Origin: Acidobacteriota bacterium
GTDB lineage: Bacteria; Acidobacteriota; Terriglobia; Terriglobales; Acidobacteriaceae
Direction of reading: 5' to 3'
NCBI GenBank assembly: GCA_013289875.1
Contig: JABCZC010000006.1
Coordinates: 1-64,000, forward strand
DNA length: 64,000 nucleotides
Positions 40,001 to 49,261 of the stretch are shown one piece after another. The notes under the pieces were generated by a model. That model was not told where the DNA came from. It saw only the letters and a program-made list of their open reading frames with translations, and did not search any database. A program made the translations under genes and the position numbers. Position 1 is the stretch's first letter; each line of letters begins with the position of its first letter.

Positions 40001-40869
40001 CAGCCAATCACGTTCCCCGCTTCTGGCAGGATCAGTTCTCCTCGCTCTATGTGCTGAATACGATCGGCATGAGCTACTACAACGCCGCTCAGCTGGTCAT
40101 CCACCATCCCACGAGTTACGGCCTCAATCTCGACTTCAACTACACCTTCTCTAATTCCATTGACATGGGCTCTGACGCTGAGCGAGGCACCGAGTTCAAC
40201 AACACTGCAACTTCTGGTGGCGGCAACTTCAGCAACATCCTTAACACCTGGAAGCCATACCTGAACCGTGCCCATTCCGACTTCGACGTCCGTCACCTTA
40301 TTACCGCCGATTGGGTCTACCAGATACCGGTCGGAAAGGGAAGGAAGTACCTGGCCTCGGCCAACACTGCGGTCAACGCGCTTATTGGCGGATGGCAGTG
40401 GTCGGGTATCAACCGCTGGTCCACCGGTTTGCCCTTCAGCCTTACTGAACCCGGTTTTACCACCAACTGGCAGATCGAGAGCTTCGGTGTCGTAACCGGC
40501 AATGTCAAGATGCAAAAACACGTTGTCAACGGGGCTCCCGAGGTCTTTGCAAATCCGAACGCCATCAACAGCGGAACCACTATCGGTAGTCCCGTCCGTC
40601 TTCCTTACCCCGGCGATGCTGGGGAGCGCAACAACTTCCGCGGCGACGGAATCTTTGGCATCGATTCCGGACTGGCCAAGACCTGGCAGATCAAAGAGTA
40701 TGGTGCTCTGAAATTCGATTGGGAAGTCTTCAACATCACCAACAGTGTCCAGTTCAACTCAAACCCACTGTTTCTTGGTTCCGGACTTACGGGCGGCAAT
40801 TTAGGCGTCTACAGCGCCGTACAGAATCTGCCGCGGCGCATGCAGTTCGGCCTTCGCTACGACTTCTAA
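37099..40869 (+). CDS. Oar-like TonB-dependent receptor with carboxypeptidase-regulatory-like domain
   Basis: GTG start preceded by GGAGGAG; RGTVKDPSGAVVPGAKVTITDPDNGRN, plug domain, terminal MQFGLRYDF. Confidence 0.87.
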   Translation: MTRQGLRIAVVFLLVAFAATSFSQNANTSLRGTVKDPSGAVVPGAKVTITDPDNGRNFAATTNAAGEYVFQQIPPAKYTITILAKGFSNQTKVAELLVNQPATIDFTVSVQVTQEVVNVSAEAQTLNTSDASLGNSMNNTLIQALPSEGRNVPDLLSLQPGVLSLGQDSGRPLNPTLQNDPRSGAVNGGRSDQGNITVDGLDDNDQVNGFAFTGVLRETQDSVEEFRVTTGNAGADQGRSSGAQISMVTKAGTNQYHGAVYWYNRPTLTVANDWFNKQAELSSGLPNVPPKLIRNNFGAAVGGPILKNKLFFFANYEGQRQAENQVVSQTVPTAMYQQGFIQYQGDDSAGNIVNATLTPAQITALDQPCIANGVCPWGPGPNPNALTYLQMFPAANGTSLGDGLNTGSFTFSSPNPIYLNTSIARIDFTPDQKQVVFVRGNLQKDTVTGTEQFPGQGPSYEQVYNNKGLAAGYTYTFTSNLVNDLRYGYIREGYGYNGPGTGDYTDFRFMTTLTSENRNTIFSVPVNNIVDNLSWNKGRHTFQFGGNWRLVHQNRTSGDSSFDSASTNPYWLGGSFPDPSTVGGLPVDSGFTNSYAIAYANLVGTVPSLTILSNYNVTSATTGSLLADGTPLARHFKANEYEWYIQDSWRALPNLTLTFGLRQTILQTPWETHGQQVAPTIDTDAWYKQREASALQGQIYEPDLTFAPAGPFYHKPGYWPKQKDNFAPRLSVAYSPDPKTSIRAGFGIFFDHYGQQLVSTFDQNGSFGINSSVTNPAGVYSYETSPRFVNRRTFPDIPFTPSPATITYPYTAPQGNFAITWGLDNRLKTPYSESIDFSVQRQLPAGFTLEANYVGRLGRHLLQSQDLAEPVDFVDSNGGGDYYTAGSQLSRLVDENGGNFPAPVPAIRFFEDVFPYMANFDYPGESATQAIYNDEWAPFRSNLGATTALGDLDFYCFSGTLGVNYPCPANHVPRFWQDQFSSLYVLNTIGMSYYNAAQLVIHHPTSYGLNLDFNYTFSNSIDMGSDAERGTEFNNTATSGGGNFSNILNTWKPYLNRAHSDFDVRHLITADWVYQIPVGKGRKYLASANTAVNALIGGWQWSGINRWSTGLPFSLTEPGFTTNWQIESFGVVTGNVKMQKHVVNGAPEVFANPNAINSGTTIGSPVRLPYPGDAGERNNFRGDGIFGIDSGLAKTWQIKEYGALKFDWEVFNITNSVQFNSNPLFLGSGLTGGNLGVYSAVQNLPRRMQFGLRYDF

Positions 40870-40898
40870 CCAACACCGCAACCCGGCGCTCCATCCAC

Positions 40899-40925
40899 GG
40901 CCGGAGATCATCCCGATCTCCGGCC
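40899..40925 (+). terminator. terminator-like hairpin downstream of the receptor gene
   Basis: GGCCGGAGAT-CATCCCG-ATCTCCGGCC perfect 10-bp stem, then TTCTCGT. Confidence 0.55.
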
Positions 40926-41054
40926 TTCTCGTGCGCAGTCTCCTTCAACCCGGCCAGCCTGACGAATGCCCAGTCTGCGCGTTCACGCAGCAACCCCTCC
41001 TTGACTCGTTGCATCCATCTCTACGCGAGGTAAAGGAGGTAGATAGACAGAGCT

Positions 41055-41228
41055 ATGAGTACGTTCGAATTGATCACCGTGATTGACTTTAATATTGCTC
41101 GCCTGCAACAAGCCCGGGCTCTGCTTGCTGGCAAGCCGGTCCGACAGGGCTTGAGTGAACGAGGCAGACTACGAATCGCTGCAGCACAGCGGAAGAGATG
41201 GGCCAAGTATCGAAAAGCCGTAAAATAG
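41055..41228 (+). CDS. small basic hypothetical protein (57 aa) with LSERGRLRIAAAQRKRWAKYRKA tail
   Basis: ATG start with upstream purine-rich stretch; C-terminal motif resembles small acidobacterial proteins. Confidence 0.55.
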   Translation: MSTFELITVIDFNIARLQQARALLAGKPVRQGLSERGRLRIAAAQRKRWAKYRKAVK

Positions 41229-42334
41229 CTGCTTAGTCGCATACGGCCAGATACTTTTCACGATGGGCCTGACCCTTTCATCGCGCTTTCCAGTCCTCCC
41301 CCCACTGAAACCTCTAACCATAGCGGAGGCTAGATTCATGTCCCCCGGATGCAGTCTAGGATTGTTACTTCGTGCGGACCAACAGGCCGCATTTGAAAAA
41401 GTCGTAGTTGCGGATGTTATGCATCAGTCAGCAGAAATTCGCGCACATCTCCGGCGAGTGGCCATGATCGTGTTTCGCGCTCGGCAGGCACATGGCGAGC
41501 ATTGCCTGGTCTGTGTCGGGGAAAGGGAATCCCCCGAAAACATGGCAGCCTGAATGTATTCGCGCGGAATCAGCCCCATTACGAAAGTGCGTCCAATGTC
41601 GCTTAGATGACCTTTCCCGCTGCAGTCTCTCAGGTAGACTCCCGCGATGTGCATGGTCGGCTCCGCTCTTGTTGATTTGTTTCATTCGGCTGTCGCAGAA
41701 TTGTCGGCCGCGCAGAGCTGCGATCGAGGTTTGGACATGCTGTCTGCGAGCCTGGTGATTCGCATTGATCGTGCCGCCCAGGATGCGATAGCTGCTAATG
41801 CCGCCGTCGAAGAGCACGGTCGCCGCTGTAGCCATTGCGGAGGCCTTCGTTGCCGCTGATGATTTCTATCTCCGCTCATTCCAATCTGAAGCCAAAGTCC
41901 CGCGCGTCGGGTAGCATGCGGAAAAGAACAAATAAGATCTGCTGGTCCCTACTGATCCCCGGCTATTTTTGCGCTGTCAAGCGCCTCTCCTCCGAGATTC
42001 ACTTCAGGCCGCTCATTCTAAAGACATAGTTGCCAAAGAAACTTGACCGGCTGATTTCCTCCACCCACTACAATAGAAATAGGCTACAAATAGAGAAAGA
42101 CAAAGGGCCCGGCCACGTGAACGCCCGCTCCTGCAAGTCCAACATCACCTGATAGATGACTGTAAGTCATTTGTTTTCTGATAAATAGCGCTAATGTGTG
42201 CGCTAAAGCCTTTAGAATCTGATACACGCCAAAACGCGGGGGTGGGGGTATGTTCCCCCAATGCGATCCAGCGCCCTGTATCCAGAGGCTCCATAACTTC
42301 GAGGTTAGAACTCGCGAGGAAAAGAGCGATCCCA

Positions 42335-44065
42335 ATGAAAAATGGACGTCCGCAAGGCTACCTGACCTTTACCCTGCACGCCCATCTGCCTTACGTCGTC
42401 CATCACGGAACCTGGCCGCACGGGTTGGAGTGGCTCCTGGAAGCCGCCGCGGAAACCTATCTTCCTCTGCTTCGCGTCCTGGGAAATCTCGAGCGCGACG
42501 GCATCGCCCTGAACGCCAATATCAACCTCTCGCCTGTCCTGCTCGAACAACTTGCTCATCCGACCTTCAAGGCGGAATTTCCCGCCTATGTGAAGCGCAA
42601 GATCCTCGCCGCCCTGGAAGACGAGAACTACTTCCGCATGGGAGGCGAGCAGCACTTCGCCGAAACCGCGGTCTATTGGCGCGACTTCTTCCTCCAGGCG
42701 CTTCAGGACTTCGAGGCTCTCGAAGGCGACATCATCGCGGGTTTCCGGCACTTCAACGATGCTGGCCTGATTGAGATCATCACCTGCGGAGCCACGCATG
42801 GTTACATGCCTCTGCTCGGCACCGACGAGAGCATCGTAGCCCAGGTCAAGACCGGAGTAGCCGCGCACCAGCGGCATCTCGGCCGCCAGCCCCGCGGCAT
42901 CTGGGCTCCGGAGTGCGGCTACCGCCCCGCCGGCCCCTGGCAGACACCAGTTACCCCCGAAGGCAGCGCCGCACCCTGGCCAACCTTCAGCCGCATCGGC
43001 GTCGAGCAAGCCCTTGCCGAGGCTGGGATCGAGTTCTTCTTCGTCGACAGCCATCTTATTGAAGAGTCCGTTCACTTCAACCCCTACGAGCCCAATATCG
43101 CAGGAGGCCCTGTCGGAGCCCCCGCGGCCATCGAGGTAGCGCTCACCGGGAGCAGCGCTTATTACCATCCCTATTACGTCGGTGAACCCCTTGCCGGCGC
43201 TCATCCTGTCTCTGCCTTCCCGCGTGACCCCAAAACCGGTTTCCAGGTCTGGAGCGGCGACCAGGGCTATCCCGGCGACGGCAACTACCTCGACTTCCAT
43301 AAGAAGCGCTGGCCCGGCGGCCACCGTTACTGGCAGGTCACCCATGCCGAGGCCGATCTCGCCCTCAAGACACCCTACTGCCCGGAGCGCGCGGCCGCCC
43401 GTACCCGAGACCACGCCGAGCACTTCGTGACCGTCGTGCAGTCGGCGCTTCAGGATTGCCTGAGCGAAGACAACCCACCCATCCTTACCTCGCCTTTTGA
43501 CGCCGAGCTCTTCGGACACTGGTGGTATGAGGGGCCCATGTGGCTGGAGCATGTGGCCCGCGCCTTCGCCCGTGAGGATATACCCATCAGCCTGATCACC
43601 TGCGGCGCCTATCTCGAGCAGCATCCGTCCTTGGGCTATCTGAGTCTGGAAGAAGGCTCCTGGGGGAAGAGCGGCACGAACGAAGTTTGGCTTAACCCCG
43701 ATACGGCATGGACCTGGACTCACATCTATCCGGCCGAAGCCAGGGTGCGCGACGTCGCAACGGGAGGCCTCTGGAATGACGGGGGTCCGGGCGAGCGAAT
43801 CGCCAAACAACTCTGCCGTGAGTTGCTCCTGCTCGAATCCTCCGACTGGCAATTCCTCATCACCACGGAGGCTGCCGCGGACTACGCCATCAAGCGCTTC
43901 AACACCCATCTGGGTCAATTCCGCGATGTCAGCGCAGCCTGGGATCAATTCGCCGCCACGGGCGGGCTCGAACCGGAGACCGAGGCGCGTCTCAAAGAAA
44001 TCGAAGAACGCGACAACATCTTTGCAGACATCGACCCCGCGCTCTGGGCCAGGAGAATAGACTGA
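42335..44065 (+). CDS. GH57 family protein (1,4-alpha-glucan branching enzyme-like)
   Basis: FTLHAHLPYVVHHG, GIWAPECGYRPAG, ILTSPFDAELFGHWWYEGPMWL motifs; start at MKNGRPQGYLTF. Confidence 0.88.
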   Translation: MKNGRPQGYLTFTLHAHLPYVVHHGTWPHGLEWLLEAAAETYLPLLRVLGNLERDGIALNANINLSPVLLEQLAHPTFKAEFPAYVKRKILAALEDENYFRMGGEQHFAETAVYWRDFFLQALQDFEALEGDIIAGFRHFNDAGLIEIITCGATHGYMPLLGTDESIVAQVKTGVAAHQRHLGRQPRGIWAPECGYRPAGPWQTPVTPEGSAAPWPTFSRIGVEQALAEAGIEFFFVDSHLIEESVHFNPYEPNIAGGPVGAPAAIEVALTGSSAYYHPYYVGEPLAGAHPVSAFPRDPKTGFQVWSGDQGYPGDGNYLDFHKKRWPGGHRYWQVTHAEADLALKTPYCPERAAARTRDHAEHFVTVVQSALQDCLSEDNPPILTSPFDAELFGHWWYEGPMWLEHVARAFAREDIPISLITCGAYLEQHPSLGYLSLEEGSWGKSGTNEVWLNPDTAWTWTHIYPAEARVRDVATGGLWNDGGPGERIAKQLCRELLLLESSDWQFLITTEAAADYAIKRFNTHLGQFRDVSAAWDQFAATGGLEPETEARLKEIEERDNIFADIDPALWARRID

Positions 44066-44234
44066 ACGCACGCAACACGAATCGTGAACGCGTCGCACGT
44101 TTGCGATGGAAGTGCGCTATTTGGGGCGGCTTCGCTCCTTTATGCAGCATCCAACCAACTGGGATTGGAAAGTTGCCGCGCAGGATTCCATTTGGTACCA
44201 TCCGATTTCCGGTAACTCCAAGGAGAAGAACATC

Positions 44235-44636
44235 ATGTCTGAAGAAACTCAGTCCAGCGGATTCAGCTGGTTCCTGGCCGGCCTCGGCCTCGGCGCTCTC
44301 ATCGGCGTACTTTATGCACCCAAGGCCGGCAAGGACACGCGCGAAGAGATCGCCAGCAACGCTCGCGAGGGAACCGAGTACCTGCGCCAGCGCTCCCGCG
44401 AGGCCGCCGACCAGATCAACCAGATCGTCGACAAAAGCAAGGTGCAGGTCAACGAATACGTCGAGCGTGGCAAGGAATACGTCGAGCGCAGCCGCGCCCA
44501 GTGGGATGACTTCGTCAATCAGGGCCGTCAGTTCGTCAATGAGCAGGCCGATAAGGTGTCGGCAGCCGTTGGCGCAGGCAAGGAAGCCTATCACCAGACT
44601 GCTACCCCAAGCGAGAGCGAGCACACGCAACCCTAA
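44235..44636 (+). CDS. YtxH domain-containing protein
   Basis: FLAGLGLGALIGVLYAPKAGKDTREEIA…. Confidence 0.85.
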   Translation: MSEETQSSGFSWFLAGLGLGALIGVLYAPKAGKDTREEIASNAREGTEYLRQRSREAADQINQIVDKSKVQVNEYVERGKEYVERSRAQWDDFVNQGRQFVNEQADKVSAAVGAGKEAYHQTATPSESEHTQP

Positions 44637-44684
44637 TCTCAGAGGTCCGGGGACGGCGGCAAAGACGCCGACCGGGGAGCGGCC

Positions 44685-45191
44685 ATGCATACGGAATTAC
44701 CGCCGGTCTATTACATCATTTTTACGGCTATCACCTCATTCGGTGTTCTGCTGCAGGCCTGCGTACTGCTTGCCATGTACATTGGGCTCAGGCAAACCAC
44801 GAGCAAGCTTCATGAGGTAACCGATGAGTTAAAGCAGCACGCGTTGCCCACCATTGCAACCGCTCGCGACCTGCTGCAGGATATTTCCCCGAAGCTGAAG
44901 GTCGCTTCCACCAACATCGTCGACGCAAGCAAGTCTTTGCGTTATGAGGCGGAGCACGTCAATGCGGCGATCGACGACCTGCTACACAAGACCTCCGCGC
45001 AGGCTGCTCGCGTGGACGGCATCGTGACCGCCAGTATTGACTCCGCGGCGCACGCAACCGAGGCCGTGCAGCATGCATTTGCCGTGCCCGTCCGCCAGAT
45101 TTCAGCCGTGGTCGCTGGTCTAAAGGCTGGGTTCGAGGTTCTTGTGCGTAAAAACCATGCGCCACGAGCAGAGGACGACTTCGGCGAATGA
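44685..45191 (+). CDS. DUF948-like single-TM membrane protein
   Basis: N-terminal TM followed by long helical region; follows YtxH gene. Confidence 0.6.
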   Translation: MHTELPPVYYIIFTAITSFGVLLQACVLLAMYIGLRQTTSKLHEVTDELKQHALPTIATARDLLQDISPKLKVASTNIVDASKSLRYEAEHVNAAIDDLLHKTSAQAARVDGIVTASIDSAAHATEAVQHAFAVPVRQISAVVAGLKAGFEVLVRKNHAPRAEDDFGE

Positions 45192-45213
45192 AACGACGCG
45201 GCCCGGATGATCT

Positions 45214-46332
45214 CTAGACGATCCAGCCGCCGCCTATTACCTCATCTTCATCAAAGAACACCGCTGCCTGGCCCGGTGTAACTGCGCGTTGCGGCTCGTC
45301 GAATCTTGCTTCCACTTCATCCGCTCCGCTCATTCGCAGCATTGCCCACGCCGGTTCGTGGCGATGGCGAATCTTCACCCGCACCCGCATCTCGCCCGCA
45401 AGCTCGGGGATCGAAATCCAGTTCAGTTGCCGTGCACACACCGTCTTCGCTGTTGCCTCGGCGCCGCTGCCCACCGTCACCCGATGCGCCGCGTTGTCGA
45501 TCTGCAGCACGTACAGAGGATTCGGCGAGGAGACACCCAACCCCTTGCGCTGACCAATGGTGAAATTGTGAATCCCGCTGTGATGTCCAATCACCTCGCC
45601 CGATGTGGTCACGAGTTCGCCCGCCGTATCCGGAATCAACTCGCCCTGTTCCTCCAGATAGGCGTCGATGAACTGCTTGTAGTCGCCCCCCGGAATGAAA
45701 CAGATCTCTTGCGAATCGGGCTTCGTCGCCAGTGCTAGTCCATGCTGCGCAGCTATCTCACGTACCTGCGGCTTCTGGTAGCTGCCCAGCGGGAACAGGG
45801 TCCGCGACAACTGCTCCTGTGTTAGTCCAAACAGGAAGTATGTCTGGTCCTTGCTCAGATCTGCCGGCCGCTTCAGTATCCAGCGGTTACGCACCGGGTC
45901 GTACTCATTGCGAGCATAATGGCCCGTGGCGATGCGGTCGGCGCCAATCTGCCGCGCGCGCACCAGAAGCTGATCGAACTTCAGATGGTTGTTGCACAGC
46001 GAGCAGGGAATGGGCGTCCGGCCGGCAAGATACTCCGAGACAAACGGCCGCACAACATCGCGCTCGAAGCGCTCCTGCTCATTCACCACGTAATAGGGAA
46101 TTCCCAGCGTCTCGGCCACGCGCCGCGCGTCATACACATCATCGATCGAGCAGCAGCGTCCCTGCACCTGCTCCGGCATGCCCTCGTGACCGGCCAGACG
46201 GCGCTGATTCCATAGCTGCAGCGTCAGGCCGACAAGATCGTACCCCTCGTCCTTGAGCATCGCCGCAACCGTCGAGGAGTCCACTCCTCCAGACATGGCG
46301 ATAGCAATCGTGTTGTTGTAGCTCTCTCCCAC
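45214..46332 (-). CDS. mnmA: tRNA 2-thiouridine(34) synthase
   Basis: AMSGGVDSSTVAAMLKDEGYDLVGLTLQLW, PCSLCNNHLKFDQL, GLALATKPDSQEICFIPGGDYKQFI. Confidence 0.93.
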   Translation of the reverse strand: MGESYNNTIAIAMSGGVDSSTVAAMLKDEGYDLVGLTLQLWNQRRLAGHEGMPEQVQGRCCSIDDVYDARRVAETLGIPYYVVNEQERFERDVVRPFVSEYLAGRTPIPCSLCNNHLKFDQLLVRARQIGADRIATGHYARNEYDPVRNRWILKRPADLSKDQTYFLFGLTQEQLSRTLFPLGSYQKPQVREIAAQHGLALATKPDSQEICFIPGGDYKQFIDAYLEEQGELIPDTAGELVTTSGEVIGHHSGIHNFTIGQRKGLGVSSPNPLYVLQIDNAAHRVTVGSGAEATAKTVCARQLNWISIPELAGEMRVRVKIRHRHEPAWAMLRMSGADEVEARFDEPQRAVTPGQAAVFFDEDEVIGGGWIV

Positions 46333-46391
46333 TCTAATTAGTATGACAGCCCTGGCGCGATTCGCGCGAACCGCGGTCAGACCGGACGGTG

Positions 46392-47174
46392 CTATTCCGA
46401 AGAGGGAGTGAATTCTACTTTCGTAGGCTCAGCCTGCGCTCCATGGAGTGTGAAGTCCGCGACTACTTGTCCCAAGCCGCCGCAGGCGTGACATTGGGCG
46501 TCCGCTTTCTGTGCCCATGTCTTGATCTGCTGATGTTCCATACTGATCGTCCAACACCTCGTGGCAAAGGTCGCATTTGCCGGAAGCTTCTTCGCGATCT
46601 CTTTGTACACTTCATCGAAATTCAGCGCGTGTGCACCCCTGCCATCGATCCACCAATAACCATCGGTGCAGCCACCTCCGTTTCCGCCGTCTGGATCGTA
46701 GGTTGCGAGCACGGATTCGGCGTCTACGCGGACGATGCGGGCGGATTGGAGCGGTGGGTTAGAGCCACCCCACATCTGCAAGTGATAGATCTCTCGATAC
46801 TCCTCGTGCCCAACGCCGACCAGGAGGATTTTCCAGTCGGAAGGCGAAAAGAGCTTGTCATCGTCGCCGGTAATATGAGCCGTAATTTGGACAATGGGAT
46901 AACCACTCAGTGTGCCTAACGGGCTAACCTTGGTGATGGCTGTGTAATCTGCCAAGGTTAGGACCCTGCCGTCAGACGTCCGGCAACCTACGCAAAGGTC
47001 CGTGCCTTCGTCGCGCAGCAGAACGTTGCCTGTCCAATAACTCAGAGGGTGCGGCGCAGGAACGTCAGTCGTTTCTCCCTTTCCGGTGAAAACTACACGT
47101 TGCCACTGAGCATTCGCTGGAAATGTGAGCGCGAAGAATAGCAGAGCGGAGACGGCTGTGCGCCGCGGAGTCAT
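46392..47174 (-). CDS. secreted hypothetical protein with CxxC motifs
   Basis: Signal peptide; CVGC and CHACGG motifs; lies between mnmA and a cysteine desulfurase. Confidence 0.6.
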   Translation of the reverse strand: MTPRRTAVSALLFFALTFPANAQWQRVVFTGKGETTDVPAPHPLSYWTGNVLLRDEGTDLCVGCRTSDGRVLTLADYTAITKVSPLGTLSGYPIVQITAHITGDDDKLFSPSDWKILLVGVGHEEYREIYHLQMWGGSNPPLQSARIVRVDAESVLATYDPDGGNGGGCTDGYWWIDGRGAHALNFDEVYKEIAKKLPANATFATRCWTISMEHQQIKTWAQKADAQCHACGGLGQVVADFTLHGAQAEPTKVEFTPSSE

Positions 47175-47221
47175 GACGAGAAGAATTTATCACGAGACGA
47201 ACGATAGTGAGGAACCTGCGC

Positions 47222-48397
47222 TCAGCCCAGCGTGCCTGCATTCACCGGCGCCAGTTCGCGCAGGCGGCGGACCGCCGCAGGCACCAGTTCGAGAGCCGCA
47301 TCGACTTCCTTTTCGGAGTTCAGCTTGGTCAGGCTGAAGCGAAGACTCGCCCGCGCGCTGGTGGAGACCAGCCCCATTGCCGTGAGCACATGGGAAGGCT
47401 CGGTTGCTCCCGACATGCAGGCCGAGCCGCCCGAAACGGCGAGGCCCTTCAGATCGAGAGCAATCACCAGCGCTTCTCCTTCGAGATTGTCGAATCGCAG
47501 ATTAGTGGTATTGGGCACGCGGGGAACTCCCGCTCCATTGACTGCGCAATCTTCGACGCGCGCAAGAATTCCCTGTTCCAGCCGATCACGCAGCGCCGCC
47601 ACTTGACTCCCCGCCGTGCCGTCCATAGTTCCATCGCGCAGCGCATCGTCCGCTATCTCTGCAGCTTTGCCCAGCCCGACGATGCCTGCAACGTTCTCCG
47701 TGCCCGCGCGGCGCTGGCGCTCATGCGCCCCGCCATAAAAGAGCGGCTCGATCCGCGTTCCCCGCCGCACATAGAGAACACCCGTTCCCTGCGGTGCATG
47801 CATCTTGTGTCCTGAGATGCTCAACAGATCGCAGCCAATAGCCTTTACGTCGATCGGCAGCTTTCCGGCCGCCTGCACCGCGTCGGTATGAAACCAGATA
47901 TCGGCATCCTGCGCAATCTGGCCAATCTCTTTAACCGGCTGGATGACTCCCGTCTCGTTATTCGCCATCATCACGCTGATGAGCGTGGTGTTCGGACGCA
48001 GCGCGCGCCTCACGTCATCGGGATCGACCCGGCCCTCACTCGACACGGGCAAAAACGTCACAACGACGCCGCGCTCCTGAAGCCTTTCTGCAGCATGCAG
48101 CACGGCGTGGTGCTCAATCGACGAAGTGATGACGTGGTCGCCCGGCTTGACCAGCCCGAACAGAGCCATGTTGTCGCTCTCCGTGCCGCCCGAGGTGAAT
48201 ACAATCTCCGACTCGCGGCAGTTGATCAGCCTCGCCACATTTTCCCGCGCATGTTCAACAGCCGCGCGCGCCTGCTGTCCATGCTGATGGATCGAAGACG
48301 CGTTGCCGAAACTCTCGAGCAGCCAGGGACGCATCGCTTCCAGCACCTCCGGAAGCAGAGGTGTAGTGGCATTCGCGTCCATGTAGATACGGCGCAT
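47222..48397 (-). CDS. cysteine desulfurase (NifS/IscS family)
   Basis: MRRIYMDANATTPLLPEVLEAM, EIVFTSGGTESDN, ISGHKMHAPQGTGVLYVRRG, SGGSACMSG. Confidence 0.92.
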   Translation of the reverse strand: MRRIYMDANATTPLLPEVLEAMRPWLLESFGNASSIHQHGQQARAAVEHARENVARLINCRESEIVFTSGGTESDNMALFGLVKPGDHVITSSIEHHAVLHAAERLQERGVVVTFLPVSSEGRVDPDDVRRALRPNTTLISVMMANNETGVIQPVKEIGQIAQDADIWFHTDAVQAAGKLPIDVKAIGCDLLSISGHKMHAPQGTGVLYVRRGTRIEPLFYGGAHERQRRAGTENVAGIVGLGKAAEIADDALRDGTMDGTAGSQVAALRDRLEQGILARVEDCAVNGAGVPRVPNTTNLRFDNLEGEALVIALDLKGLAVSGGSACMSGATEPSHVLTAMGLVSTSARASLRFSLTKLNSEKEVDAALELVPAAVRRLRELAPVNAGTLG

Positions 48398-48526
48398 ACT
48401 TCTATTTTACGCGGGTCGACCGAGACAATACCGACGCATCCCGGAACTCCCGCCACTGGTCACTCAGTGCAGCGCAGGGAAGCGCCTCTCTGATACGCTG
48501 GCAGCGCAGTCTAAGGAGGAAATCTC

Positions 48527-49120
48527 ATGAGCATGAAACGGTGGATGACCGCAGTTGCTTGTTGTGCGGCGTTGTCGATGCCGCTAGGCGCGTGGGCGCA
48601 GGCGGAAAAGGAAAAGCCGAAGATGGCCGTTGAGGGCACGCCAATTGCGCCCGCCGAAAGCCTGAACACAATGATGGGTCAGTTCTCCAGCGAGTTTATA
48701 GATGCGGCGGATGCCATGCCCGCCGACAAATACGACTTTGCTCCCTCCAGTGCCGGTGACTTCAAAGGGGTACGTACCTTCGGCGAGCAGGTGAGGCATG
48801 TGGCCCAAGCGAATTACTTCTTCTTCAAGGGGTGGGGCATAGCCAGCGAGATCGATCCCAAGACGCTCGACTCGCTGAAAACCAAGGACGAACTGATGAA
48901 GGCACTGCGCGATAGCTTTAAGTTCGCGAGTGACGCGATCAGTTCAATCACAACGCAGAATGCCTTTACGGCGCTGAAGGGCCCCGAGAAATACAAGGCG
49001 ACGCGCGCCTCTATGGCAGCCCTTGCGATGGCTCACTCAATGGACCACTATGGGCAACTCGTCGAGTACCTGCGCATGAACGGTATCATCCCGCCGGCAA
49101 GCCGCAAGGGCGCCATGTAA
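48527..49120 (+). CDS. DinB superfamily protein with signal peptide
   Basis: MPADKYDFAPSSAGDFKGVRTFGEQVRHVAQANYFFF… and AHSMDHYGQLVEYLRMNGIIPPAS. Confidence 0.8.
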   Translation: MSMKRWMTAVACCAALSMPLGAWAQAEKEKPKMAVEGTPIAPAESLNTMMGQFSSEFIDAADAMPADKYDFAPSSAGDFKGVRTFGEQVRHVAQANYFFFKGWGIASEIDPKTLDSLKTKDELMKALRDSFKFASDAISSITTQNAFTALKGPEKYKATRASMAALAMAHSMDHYGQLVEYLRMNGIIPPASRKGAM

Positions 49121-49261
49121 GCATTGGCCGAGAAGCCATACAGTTCGGACCCCCAACGCTGGTCCTCATGGATATGGGTTGCGAGGCTCGTCTCCGTGTG
49201 ACTTCGGCGCTCTCGCTCGGAAATCAAGGGGGCTTTCGAGCGGTGCGGTTATCATCGGATA

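Noticed and set aside
42305-44098. 597-aa minus-strand ORF
   Set aside because: Exact antisense of the well-supported GH57 gene; high-GC shadow ORF without recognisable domains
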